From Serripes groenlandicus (Eukaryota > Mollusca > Bivalvia > Cardiida > Cardiidae), in assembly GCA_031761405.1 (NCBI GenBank), contig JASEVX010000113.1:558001-622000 (forward strand): 64,000 nt of DNA, given 5' to 3'. Both the position numbers and the translations under genes were made by a program. This document shows, piece after piece, positions 37,401-45,789 of this stretch. Positions within the stretch are counted from its first letter, which is position 1; each line of letters starts with the position of its first letter. The notes below the pieces were generated by a model. It ran no database searches, was not told the DNA's origin, and saw only the letters and a program-made list of their open reading frames with translations.

Positions 37401-37594
37401 CTTTTAGAAACAATGTCGCAAATGATTTTGCCCAACTTTTTATAAGATCGCTATTCAGTCAGTAAACTACCATTTAAAGACAATTGGGGAAAGGGATCAT
37501 TTCACCACAGACAACGTTAGTAAGTAAATATAAGAAACCAACCTTTCATAAAGATGCCTTTCCTCATACTGGAAGTTCGAGAAGAATTATCCAT
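22210..37594 (-). CDS. C2-PDZ-DH Rho guanine-nucleotide exchange factor, nine coding exons, 580 aa, no PH domain seen
   Basis: Join on the minus strand: 37594-37543, 30015-29805, 29411-29343, 28828-28415, 27647-27479, 26644-26483, 25976-25833, 23303-23045, 22472-22210. All introns are GT-AG, every phase matches, and the sum is 1,743 nt. Residues 18 to about 150: C2-like domain followed by GWYYLL and KKHLRVA, as in the C2-to-PDZ linker of RGS3. About 184-260: PDZ with carboxylate loop AFGFTL. About 306-480: DH fold (LEENFVETM, YSRPLRHCIITPNQHADLF, NIEKIV, INRPLRHIQELTRIF). The last about 85 residues are Ser-rich. DH domains load GTP on Rho/Rac proteins and C2/PDZ suggest membrane or scaffold placement. 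The order matches what is recalled of the protostome PsGEF family, but orthology was not tested. No PH domain follows the DH. Confidence 0.88.
22473..23044 (-). other. RhoGEF intron 8 with a MITE fragment
   Basis: AT-rich. About 22925-23012 is the right end of the palindromic repeat (CAAAGTCGTCTGCTTCCGAT, GTATGTGGGAACGG). Confidence 0.6.
23045..23303 (-). CDS. RhoGEF exon 8 (DH domain, CR3 and C-terminal helices)
   Basis: Acceptor TTATCCTATCAG, donor CATG|GTAAGG. Encodes YEIYASGLSHASKVL and then INRPLRHIQELTRIF, the helix matching the DH CR3 region. Confidence 0.93.
23304..25832 (-). other. RhoGEF intron 7 with MITE fragment, 82-bp duplication and 39-bp array
   Basis: Holds a partial palindromic repeat at about 24010-24150, an about 82-bp direct duplication at about 24418-24580 (ACCGATTTAAAAAAAAATGA twice), a perfect 11-bp-stem hairpin at 24669-24697 (CGAAAAAACCC / GGGTTTTTTCG) and the 39-bp array listed separately. 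No exon was seen. Confidence 0.6.
24990..25545. repeat. Minisatellite, 39-bp unit, 14 copies (intronic)
   Basis: Unit GTCAACGATATATACAAATA then GAACCAGCAAAATAACTGT, with only a few variant sites (CCAGC, CTAGC, CCTGC). The unit is 13 codons long, so long open frames arise on both strands (up to 200 and 185 codons). These are period artefacts inside intron 7. Confidence 0.97.
25833..25976 (-). CDS. RhoGEF exon 7 (DH domain, middle)
   Basis: 48 codons in phase 0. Acceptor ATTTTTTCAG, donor CTAAG|GTAAAT. Encodes SQYQVRQIVNNL, an acidic loop SDDEDTD, and DLTSVIGMIYRSK. Confidence 0.92.
25977..26482 (-). other. RhoGEF intron 6 with a degraded MITE copy
   Basis: About 26220-26405 holds CCATTTCCAACATACAACAA and a GGCTTCAGATAGCGTCTGTA end, resembling the palindromic repeat. 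No exon seen. Confidence 0.5.
26483..26644 (-). CDS. RhoGEF exon 6 (DH domain, CR1)
   Basis: 54 codons in phase 0. Acceptor CTATTTATAG, donor AAAAG|GTAAAT. Encodes LLCLEENFVETM (the acidic CR1 patch that contacts the GTPase switch) and YSRPLRHCIITPNQHADLF. Confidence 0.93.
26645..27478 (-). other. RhoGEF intron 5 with an about 152-bp direct duplication
   Basis: About 26809-26960 (GCACACTACATATGAAGAAT to GATATTAAAGCATCTTGTTT) is repeated almost exactly at about 27020-27170. No exon seen. Confidence 0.75.
27479..27647 (-). CDS. RhoGEF exon 5 (linker)
   Basis: Acceptor TCCTTTCACAG, donor CATT|GTAAGC. Encodes a polar linker with HRQQQPVPMETVH and ESDDSGNNSTHEY between PDZ and DH. No domain. Accepted on splice sites and phase. 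Confidence 0.82.
27648..28301 (-). other. RhoGEF intron 4, main part
   Basis: AT-rich with no repeat family or exon recognised. The frame at 27939-28154 on the other strand has no recognisable domain. Confidence 0.45.
28302..28440 (-). repeat. 46-bp tandem repeat that triplicates a 5' splice site
   Basis: The last about 24 bases of exon 4 (GTGTGGCCAAATGTATTAA) plus the donor GTAAGT and about 18 intronic bases occur three times. The donors lie at 28414-28409, 28368-28363 and 28322-28317, exactly 46 bp apart. The first is the one that keeps the reading frame. Each copy keeps a perfect GTAAGT. Confidence 0.9.
28415..28828 (-). CDS. RhoGEF exon 4 (C2 end, linker and PDZ)
   Basis: Acceptor CTCTTATTTCAG, donor TTAA|GTAAGT. 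Contains SFGLRHL, GWYYLLNDDIGRKKHLRVA, then the PDZ with VHITVRRSPYGAFGFTL and SGLQKDDIIVQVN. The exon end and donor are repeated twice more downstream (see the splice-donor repeat entry). Confidence 0.93.
28829..29342 (-). other. RhoGEF intron 3 with a MITE copy
   Basis: About 28862-29025 carries GACGCTTTATGACGCCTCTT, CAGCAGACGACT and a right half with TTTTGCAGCAGAATTGTGGT. No exon seen. Confidence 0.55.
29343..29411 (-). CDS. RhoGEF exon 3 (C2 domain, second part)
   Basis: 69 bp. Acceptor ATTATTTTTACAG, donor CAGG|GTGAGC. Encodes EVSEEDSQKRLLVSVWHRDS, the strand that follows in C2 domains of this type. It is too short to find without phase matching to its neighbours. Confidence 0.85.
29412..29804 (-). 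other. RhoGEF intron 2, nothing recognised
   Basis: AT-rich sequence with no exon or repeat that I can support. Confidence 0.4.
29805..30015 (-). CDS. RhoGEF exon 2 (C2 domain, first part)
   Basis: Acceptor CTCTGTTTTACAG, donor TT|GTAAGT. Encodes GLLTIHVVQARQL, DTFVMLSLIPEYSS and NNKPVYDEKFS, a C2-type core similar in layout to RGS3. Confidence 0.9.
30359..30540. repeat. 36-bp tandem repeat, 5 copies, followed by (TA)n
   Basis: Units of the type TTTATTTATACAGTATTTAC with TGTCGGTAAACCATGG. A TA run follows at 30541-30560. The open frame reading FIYTVFTVGKPW is repeat translation. Confidence 0.9.
30895..31070. repeat. About 42-bp tandem repeat, 4 copies
   Basis: CTTTGAGAGACAACCGCATA with ATTTAATGTAATAAGGCTAT repeats four times with small length changes. 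Confidence 0.85.
33615..34055. repeat. About 152-bp duplication next to a 52-bp tandem repeat, 3 copies
   Basis: AATGAAACAGACAGTGTGTT starts two long similar copies at about 33622 and 33774. From about 33910, CTAATGTAATACACAGTGTA with TATGTCAGATATGGC repeats three times at about 52-bp spacing. Confidence 0.8.
34400..34855 (+). pseudogene. 5'-truncated LINE: C-terminal end of ORF2 and 3' tail
   Basis: The plus strand reads QALSKLRCSSHSLEIETGRH, then TCRKCTMNVLENEYHFILVC, a CxxC...H...C motif conserved at the C-terminus of many molluscan LINE ORF2 proteins. It continues to KFVQLLKCQ and stops at 34842. AATAAAAACTTTTGACTTGA follows, typical of a LINE 3' end. It lies in intron 1, antisense to the gene. 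Related remnants lie at 43.0 and 61.7 kb. Confidence 0.85.
35641..37380. repeat. 47-bp minisatellite, about 37 copies, interrupted by a 40-bp palindrome
   Basis: Unit AAGTATCGATGGCGTACAAG with GTTATTCTTAAGAGATAGAT and TCTTTAC. Variants GAAGGCTTACACGG and GAGGTCTTACATGG lie mainly at the ends and GATGGCGTACAAGG in the middle, suggesting homogenisation from the centre. It is in intron 1 and ends about 160 bp from exon 1. Confidence 0.96.
36824..36863. mobile_element. 40-bp near-perfect palindrome inserted in the 47-bp array
   Basis: CCAGGGACACTA at the left pairs with TAGTGTCCCTGG at the right around TTACAATATTGTAA, with one extra TA in the left arm. It interrupts the unit at GGTTATT, and TTATT is present on both sides, as expected for a small foldback or MITE relic with a 5-bp duplication. 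Confidence 0.8.
37543..37594 (-). CDS. RhoGEF exon 1 (start codon)
   Basis: ATG at 37594-37592 opens MDNSSRTSSMRKGIFMK plus one base (G). The donor is AAAG|GTTGGT. The leftover G joins the GT of exon 2 to give Gly, continuing as GQVKLG. The upstream minus-strand sequence reads as an A/G-rich leader. The donor is the weakest of the set, so this is the least certain exon. Confidence 0.7.
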
Positions 37595-38640
37595 TGTTCA
37601 CTTGTCACTATAAAGTCCACAGTAACAGCACAGTAACCACTTGAAGTCAATTTGTTTAAGTCCAACACGTGTATTTTTAATAAAGTAGCAACTTGTGGTT
37701 TCTATTTCGTATTACGTATAAAGATTGAAAGTGTTAGAATGTAATACGATATCACACGACAAATATCAATAATAATTAACACTTGAGATTATATAATGTA
37801 AGATCGATATCGAATATTTGAATAATTTCTGATTTCTAACTGAATTATGGCTGACTTATATATGTGATTGCTCTTTTGTTTCTGAATAACATTGTGACAA
37901 ACAAGTTAATTTAAAACTTTAATTATACGGGTTATCTTTAAATTTATTGGATCATTCCATATTTGGAAACGATTATGCTAATGAGATATGGTGTTCTATT
38001 GCATCCTTACGATAATCCATCATACGGACACTGCTATTGGTCAATATATAATTTAACTACGCCCCGATGATTTTAAGCCTAATAGGTGTGATAATTAATA
38101 CTGGGATGGATTTTATGACTAATTATTGATTTAAAAAAAACGTAGTGATAATTATATATTTGATTATTAAACAAACCAGAGTATATATTATAAAAATAAA
38201 CTTTTTACTACTTGCCTTATAGTAAATACTGCACGGCTAGGGTCAATAAAAATAAAGAATGTATTAAATAGACCTTTCTGCCCGAATTACATATAACTCG
38301 CCCGTGTAATGTATTTTATATTCCATTATTACTTGAATATAGTTATAAGACATTTCCGAAACGGAAACAGCTACAAAATTAAGAACAAATTGAATAGAGA
38401 CATACAAGTACATCATTTGTAGAAGGATCGGAGACAAACATTGGATATTGAGAAGTTGCTTTAGATAGGCAATATATCTTATTCCTGCAATGCTTTTAAA
38501 CGTCGCCTGACTCTCGGAACGGATACATATTTGAACAACTTTAAAGAAATATAAGCTATGTATCTAATTTACCAGTAACCGAATTAAAATAGCATTTACA
38601 TTTGATATAACTCATCATCATCAGCTTGCATAATCGTGCA
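37595..38640. other. 5' flank of the RhoGEF gene
   Basis: Contains the presumed 5' UTR and promoter of the minus-strand gene. No TATA box can be singled out in this AT-rich sequence and no other gene is seen. Confidence 0.4.
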
Positions 38641-38654
38641 TGAAAACCTTGGTT

Positions 38655-38868
38655 AAAACCCTTTCTAACTTACAGAAAATCTGCAGCAGACGACTTTCAA
38701 AACATCTCGGCAACACTAAAGAGTATATCATGTAGAATTATAAGAACATTTGAAAAATTGCTGTTAAAGGAGAAATTGTCATATTAAGAAATTTCTCGTG
38801 TCTGGATGTTTTCAAAAGTCGACTAATGTAGGTGCATCAAAAAGCGTCTTTTTCTGGGAAAGGGTTAG
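38655..38868 (+). mobile_element. Palindromic dispersed repeat (MITE-like) abutting the 62-bp array
   Basis: AAAACCCTTTCTAACTTACA, CTGCAGCAGACGACTTTCAA, the palindromic centre (GGAGAAATTGTC / AAGAAATTTCTCGTG) and the right end GGGAAAGGGTTAG. The next bases (TTTCTGGACGCTTCTGTAG) are already satellite. Confidence 0.75.
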
Positions 38869-41800
38869 TTTCTGGACGCTTCTGTAGCAGACGACTATTG
38901 AAAAGATTAACCCATTGCCTCGTGTTGACGCCCCTTGAAGATTTTCGAGCAAACGACTATTGAAAAGTGAACCCATTGCCTCGTGTTGACGCCTCTTGAA
39001 GCTTATGTAGCGAACGACTATTAAAAAGATTAACCCATTGTCTCTTGTAGACGCCGCTTGAACCTTCTGCAGCAGACGACTATTTAAAAGAATAACCCAT
39101 TGCTGTTAACAACTCTTGAAGCATATGCAGTAAACGCCTATTGAAAAGATTAACCCATTGCCTCGTGACGCATCTTGAAGCTTCTGCAGCAGACGACTAT
39201 TGAGAAGATTAACCCATTGCCTCGTGTTGACGCCTCTGGACGCTTCTGCAGTAGACGACTATTGAAAAGATTAACCCGTTGCCTCGTGTTGACGCCTCTG
39301 GACGGTTCTGCAGTAAACGCCTATTGAAAAGATTAACACATTGCCTCGTGTTGACGCCTCTTGAAGCTTCTGCAGCAGACGACTATTGAAAAGATTAACC
39401 TATTGCCTCGTGTTGACGCCTCTGGACGCTTCTGCAGTAGACGACTATTGAAAAGATTAACCCGTTGCCTCGTGCTGACGCCTCTGGACGCTTATGCAGC
39501 AGACGACTATTGAAAAGATTAACCCATTGTCTCGTGTTGACGCCTCTGGACGCTTCTGCAGAAGACGACTATTGAAAATATTAACCCGTTGCCTCGTGTT
39601 GACGCCTCTGGACGCTTCTGCAGCAGACGACTATTGAAAAGATTAACCCATTGCTTCGTTCAGACGCCTCATGATGCTTCAGCAGCAGACGACTATTGAA
39701 AATATTAACCCATTGCCTCGTGTTGACGCCTCTGGACGCTTCTGCAGCAGACGACTATTGAAAAGATTAACCCATTGCCTCATGTAGACGTCTCTGGACG
39801 CTTCTGCAGTAGACGACTTTTGAAAAGCTTAACCCATTGTCTCGTGTTGACGCCTCTGGACGCTTCTGCAGCAGACTACTATTAAAAAGATTAACCCATT
39901 GCCTCGTGTTGACGCCTCTGGATGCTTCAGCAGCAGACGACTATTGAAAAGATTAACCCATTGCCTCGTGTTGACGCCTCTGGGCGCTTCTGCAGCAGAC
40001 GACTATTGAAAAGATTAACCCATTTCGTCGTGTTGACGCCTCTGGAGGCTTCTGCAGCAGACGACTATTGAAAAGATTAACCCATTGCCTCGTGTTGACG
40101 CCTCTGGACACTTCTGCAGCAGACTACTATTGAAAAGATTAACCCATTGCCTCGTGTTGACGCCTCTGGACGCTTCTGTAGCTGGCGACTATTGAAAAGA
40201 TTAACCCATTGCCTCGTGTAGACGCCGCTTGAACCTTCTGCAGCAGACGACTATTTAAAAGAATAACCCATTGCTGTTAACAACTCTTGAAGCTTCTGCA
40301 GTAAACGCCTATTGAAAAGATTAACCCATTGCCTCGTGACGCATCTTGAAGCTTCTGCAGCAGACGACTATTGAGAAGATTAACCCATTGCCTCGTGTTG
40401 ACGCCTCTGGACGCTTCTGCAGTAGACGACTATTGAAAAGATTAACCCGTTGCCTCGTGTTGACGCCTCTGGACGCTTCTGCAGTAAACGCCTATTGAAA
40501 AGATTAACCCATTGCCTCGTGTTGACGCCTCTTGAAGCTTCTGCAGCAGACGACTATTGAAAAGATTAACCCATTGCCTCGTGTTGACGCCTCTGGACGC
40601 TTCTGCAGTAGACGACTATTGAAAAGATTAACCCGTTGCCTCGTGCTGACGCCTCTGGACGCTTCTGCAGCAGACGACTATTGAAAAGATTAACCCATTG
40701 TCTCGTGTTGACGCCTCTGGACGCTTCTGCAGAAGACGACTATTGAAAATATTAACCCGTTGCCTCGTGTTGACGCCTCTGGACGCTTCTGCAGCAGACG
40801 ACTATTGAAAAGATTAACCCATTGCTTCGTTCAGACGCCTCTGGATGCTTCAGCAGCAGACGACTATTGAAAATATTAACTCATTGCCTCGTGTTGACGC
40901 CTCTGGACGCTTCTGCAGCAGACGACTATTGAAAAGATTAACCCATTGCCTCATGTAGACGTCTCTATACGCTTCTGCAGTAGACGACTTTTGAAAAGCT
41001 TAACCCATTGTCTCGTGTTGACGCCTCTGGACGCTTCTGCAGCAGACTACTATTAAAAAGATTAACCCATTGCCTCGTGTTGACGCCTCTGGATGCTTCA
41101 GCAGCAGACGACTATTGAAAAGATTAACCCATTGCCTCGTGTTGATGCCTCTGGGCGCTTCTGCAGCAGACGACTATTGAAAAGATTAACCCATTTCGTC
41201 GTGTTGACGCCTCTGGAGGCTTCTGCAGCAGACGACTATTGAAAAGATTAACCCATTGCCTCGTGTTGACGCCTCTGGACGCTTCTGCAGCAGACTACTA
41301 TTGAAAAGATTAACCCATTGCCTCGTGTTGACGCCTCTGGACGCTTCTGTAGCAGGCGACTATTGAAAAGATTAACCCATTGCCTCGTGTTGACGCCTCT
41401 GGACGCTTCTGCAGTAGACGAATTTTGAAAAGATTAACCCATTGCCTCTTGTAGACGCCCTTTGACGCTTCTGCAGCAGACGACTATTGAAAAGATTAAC
41501 CCATTGCCTCGTGTTGACGGCTCTGGATGCTTCAGCAGCAGACTACTATTGAAAAGATTAACTCATTGCCTCGTGTAGACGCCCTTTGACGCTTCTGCAG
41601 GAGACGACTAATGAAAAGATTAACCCATTGCCTCGTGTTGACACCTCTCGACGCTTCTGCAGCAGACGACTATTGAAAAGATTAACGCATTGCCTCGTGT
41701 TGACGCACCTGGACGCTTCTGAAGCAGATGACTATTGAAAAGATTAAACAATTGCCTCGTGTAGACGCCTCTGGACGCTTCTGTAGTAGATTACTATTGA

Positions 41801-42708
41801 AAGGATTAACCCATTGCCTCGTGTAGACGTCTCTGGACGCTTCTGCAGCAGACGACTATTGAAAAGATTAACTCATTGCCTCGTGTCGACGCCCTCTGGA
41901 CGCTTCTGCAGCAGACTACTATTGAAAAGATTAACCCATTGTCTCGAGTTGACGCCTCTTGAAGCTTTTGCAACAGACGACTATTGAAAAGATTATCTTA
42001 TTGCCTCGTGTTGACGCCCCTTGACGCTTCTGCAGCAGACGACTATTGAAAAGATTAACTCATTGCCTCGTAGACGCCCTCTGGACGCTTCTGCAGGAGA
42101 CGACTATTGAAAAGATTAACTCATTGCCTCGTGTAGACGCCCTCTGGACGCTTCTGCAGCAGACGACTATTGAAAAGATTAACTCATTGCCTCGTGTAGA
42201 CGCCCTCTGGACGCTTCTGCAGCAGATGACTATTGAAAAGATTAACCAAGACTCGTGTAGACGCCTCTGCACGCGTCTGCAGGAGACGACTATTGAAAAG
42301 ATTAACTCTTTGACTCGTGTTGACGCATCTGGACGCTTCTGCAGCAGACGACTATTGAAAAGATTAACTCATTGCCTCGTGTAGACGCCCTCTGGACGCT
42401 TCTGCAGCAGACGACTATTGAAAAGATTAACTCATTGCCTCGTGTAGACGCCCTCTGGACGCTTCTGCAGCAGATGACTATTGAAAAGATTAACCAAGAC
42501 TCGTGTAGACGCCTCTGCACGCGTCTGCTGGAGACGACTATTGAAAAGATTAACTCTTTGACTCGTGTTGACGCATCTGGACGCTTCTGCAGCAGACGAC
42601 TATTGAAAAGATTAACTCATTGCCTCGTGTAGACGCCCTTTGACGCTTCTGCAGGAGACGACTAATGAAAAGATTAACCCATTGCCTCGTGTTGACGCCT
42701 CTCGACGC
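38869..42708. repeat. 62-bp minisatellite array B, about 62 copies, with higher-order duplications
   Basis: Same monomer and orientation as 19.35-21.13 kb. A block at 39051-40221 is repeated at 40222-41392 with an exact 1,171-bp offset checked at four variant landmarks. Near the end a 4-monomer block recurs with a 248-bp offset (42241 and 42489). Open frames reading TTIEKIN and CRSVQRAST are repeat translations. Confidence 0.97.
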
Positions 42709-42760
42709 TTCAGAGACTGACTCACTCAGAGACTGACTCACTCAGAGACTGACTGACTAT
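42709..42760. repeat. Three copies of the 16-bp AGAGACTGACTCACTC unit at the array B end
   Basis: After CGACGCTTC the satellite changes abruptly to AGAGACTGACTCACTC. This 16-bp unit forms the large array at 63.31-64.0 kb. Confidence 0.9.
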
Positions 42761-42999
42761 TATAACCTGGTCAGATAAGCTTTTTTAAATGTATCTGAAT
42801 GAAAGAAAACAATTGAAAGGGTTAGGTTGGTAATTTATAGGCAAATTAAGTGACCATTTTTCGGCTCAGCTTTGCACATTGTTAAGTTATCTAATATATA
42901 AATAAAATACCTGTAATAGTTAGGTTAAGTATCCTTGTAGATGCAACGAGCCTTCAATGTTCAAGTAAATGCCTATATGTCTTCCAGAGAACTGAGATT

Positions 43000-44130
43000 G
43001 TAGTTTTCTGTATATATACGCCTATCGTAGATACATGTGTGTTAGCAAGTCTGCATCAAAATCAGCTGTTTTTGGAGATTGTGGTCAACACCCATTAAAG
43101 ACAGAATTCTTCAAAGAAAGTGTAAAATACTGGCTAACCATTCTTAATATGCAGGAAACAAGACTAGTTAAAAAATGCTATTTGATGTTGAAATTGTACG
43201 ATGAATCTGGTCAGAAAAATTGGGTTACTTCAGTAAAACTATTGTTACAAAGATTTGGTTTTGGTTATGTATGGGAACGCCAGTGTGTCCTGAATGGAAG
43301 ACTGTTTCTTTGCGAATTTTCTCAACGTTTAAAAGATCAGGCTGTGCAAGACTGGTCAGCTTCTGTAGCAGATAACCAGAAACTGATACTCTATAAACAC
43401 TTCAAAGATTCGTTTGTCCATGAAAAATATTTAGATGTTTTAAGCATGAGAAAGTATCGTAGAGCTATGTCTACATTCAGGACAGCCTGCCATAATCTAG
43501 AAATAGAAACAGGAAGACATCTTAATATAGAAAGAGATGAGAGGATTTGCAAACTATGTGGCGACGGAGTTGGAAATGAGTATCATTGCTTATTAAAGTG
43601 CTCTAAACTGCAGGAACTTCGCAAGAAATATATAAACGGAAAGTACTGGCGTAATTGTTCGATCCACCAGTTTAATTTACTGATGTCTTCCAAATCAACA
43701 AATGTCATTTACGGAGTGGCGTCGTTTATATATTTTGCCTTCAAAGTACGAGCTGATATTAATAACAGCAACAACTATGTTATACCTTCATTTAGTTTGA
43801 TCATTGTATAATCGGATATGCACATATGTGCATATATTTATGTGAATATGTATGTGGGGGCGTTTATTGGTGTACGTACATATCTTCATGCAAACTTAGT
43901 CAGTTATATAAACAAGCATGTATCTTTATTTTAGGTTACATATCAAATTTCAACAAAACCAATGTGATTATACAGTATGAATTATGTGCATGAATAATGT
44001 TACCAATGTTTACATTATATCAATACTTCTATTAAGGTCTTTAAAATTGTTTGTAATATTATATTTTGTTGTAATGGGCCGGTGGCCTCTAATCAAATAA
44101 AACTTTGTATCCTTTGTATCCTTGTATAAG
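43000..44130 (+). pseudogene. 5'-truncated LINE: ORF2 C-terminal region and complete 3' end
   Basis: An open frame to 43811 reads GDCGQHPLKTEF, IKYW-like VKYWLTIL, NWVTSVKLLLQRFGFGYVW, MRKYRRAMSTFRTACHNLEI, then CKLCGDGVGNEYHCLLKC, the CxxC...H...C terminus of this LINE group. The 3' UTR ends GGGCCGGTGGCCTC, AATAAAACTTTGTATCC, and a short (TTTGTATCC)n tail near 44128. The endonuclease and polymerase domains are missing, so it is dead on arrival. Confidence 0.88.
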
Positions 44131-44339
44131 ACAAACTGCTATGAAGACGTTCTAACATTCCATACTTCTATATAGTAGTTACGAACCATGTTTCCAAGAA
44201 TATCTACTAGGATAATCAGTGCTTTAGGAATAACAACATATTTATAGATAATATAGCTAGTTAAGGGATTAGGCCCATTTACGTGCAGCCCTTCCTTGAT
44301 AACCCCTTTATTCCTATCAATATGTTTAGTAAGTATCGA

Positions 44340-44830
44340 CTAGTCTGCATATGTATTATATATATATATATATGTATGTACTATTCCCAAATGATTATAT
44401 TCCTCTTTTTCATAAATAATTTCAATACCTATGACCCATGAACGAGAAATGCGTTTATATGCATGCTTTGACTCATTAAAAGTGGCAACTGCACACTTGT
44501 TGGAGTTATACTGGTATCTCCATAAACACGAGTATTTGTAACACATATCAATCATAGTTTTTAAAGATGTAATGGATGAAGAGAGAAGGTCCATGTCGTC
44601 TGCAAAAGACGGGGCACAGACATGGAGACTTTAAATTGAAATCCTATAAGAGCTTTTCGAACAACTAACTGTCATTCTCTTTAGAAAATCTTACACTTTC
44701 ATGAAGAATAACGGATGTCAAAGGACTACCCATATTGGACAGAAACCGACCCTGGAGAAGATGTAACGGTTTATTAATAGACCTGTAAATACCTTGTAAA
44801 AACTATTCTATACATTGAGCCCTGTTTTAC
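44340..44830 (-). pseudogene. LINE reverse-transcriptase fragment (minus strand)
   Basis: The minus strand reads APSFADDMDLLSSSITSL, where FADD is the polymerase catalytic motif, followed by NSNKCAVATFNESK and EEYNHLGIV, which are RT palm and thumb landmarks. The part upstream of FADD is frame-broken. It comes from a different insertion and strand than the adjacent 43-44.1 kb LINE end. Confidence 0.85.
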
Positions 44831-45500
44831 TAGATTAAAGTTTGTGCTGGACTTCTTGGTTATAAGAGTAAACTTTAGATCAGATATAGATTATATAGGT
44901 ATAATGACGTTAATATATAACAATCCAATGCTAGTTTTGTATTGAGTTTCTTCTTGTTATAAGTTTGCCGAGCCCTATTCCATTCTGTTGTAGTATAAGT
45001 TAACCCCTCTATCGGTGAACCGTTGTCAACATCTGTTAATATCGGTAATTAACCGTTATTAAATCAGTACATATGTTTTGTTGGCTAATCCGGCGATATT
45101 GCTTTGGGCTGAGCTGTTTTAATAGTGAGTTATGGAAATTGTATTACTACTCTATTGTCAAAATGTGTGATTCATTATTCTCTAATTTTTTACTCAACGG
45201 TTAAGCTGTGAAGAAATGCTTTTTTACATGGAGTTGAAACAAAATGGCGCCCATCTATCTATGTGGTAAGGAGTTTTTAATTTGAAATGCTATATATATT
45301 ACATTGTGGTTTATGATAAGACAGGGACGTACATGTTTAAAAGACTTATCTACGCTCCTGGTGAAAATAAAATAAAACCAGTTTAGAGACTTAAGAAATG
45401 GTAGAAAAATGTTTTTCTCCTTGTGTAAATGATTGTCTGGTTAGACCTTCGATTGAATTTATGGTATCAGGATACATGGACTAGTTGTTATTTACAAAAA
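44831..45500. other. Unassigned AT-rich sequence
   Basis: No gene or repeat recognised. Confidence 0.4.
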
Positions 45501-45504
45501 TCAG

Positions 45505-45625
45505 GCGTATGTTTGACACGTCTGCGGCAGACAAGTAAGAACATATTGTGACAAAATGAGCAATTACTTATGAGTATTTTCTCCTTTCGCCACAATGTTT
45601 TCCACACTACTTTAATATGAAAAAG
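45505..45625 (+). mobile_element. Palindromic dispersed repeat (MITE-like), degraded
   Basis: GACACGTCTGCGGCAGACAA, ATATTGTGACAAAATGAGCA and TTTCGCCACAATGTTTTCC, in the family order. The right end is lost. Confidence 0.55.
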
Positions 45626-45789
45626 GCAAAGCCTCATCCCGAGCACAGCGTCTATAATGGGTCTAACCTGTAGGTATGTGACTACCATGATAAAGGAATC
45701 TGTTTCAAGCTGTCAGACCTGAGACCGCTTGTGTACACTATTCCTACTTTATCTCTTGGTGCAAAGTCAAAACTTCAACAATTTTAACA

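Larger units (their letters stand above)
30016..37542 (-). other. RhoGEF intron 1 (7.5 kb), rich in unrelated tandem arrays
   Basis: Besides the arrays listed separately it holds fragments of the palindromic repeat (about 30785-30835, 31690-31775, 33265-33430) and a repeat at about 34160-34225 (AACAAGCTTTAAGCTTATAT) also seen near 56.35-56.41 kb. No further coding exon was recognised. Confidence 0.55.

Noticed and set aside
37039..37465. Plus-strand frames at 37039-37296 and 37283-37465
   Set aside because: Repeat translation of the 47-bp array.
42046..42741. Several overlapping frames reading TTIEKINSL or CRSVQRAST on both strands
   Set aside because: Translations of 62-bp satellite monomers; two monomers give a near-open period.
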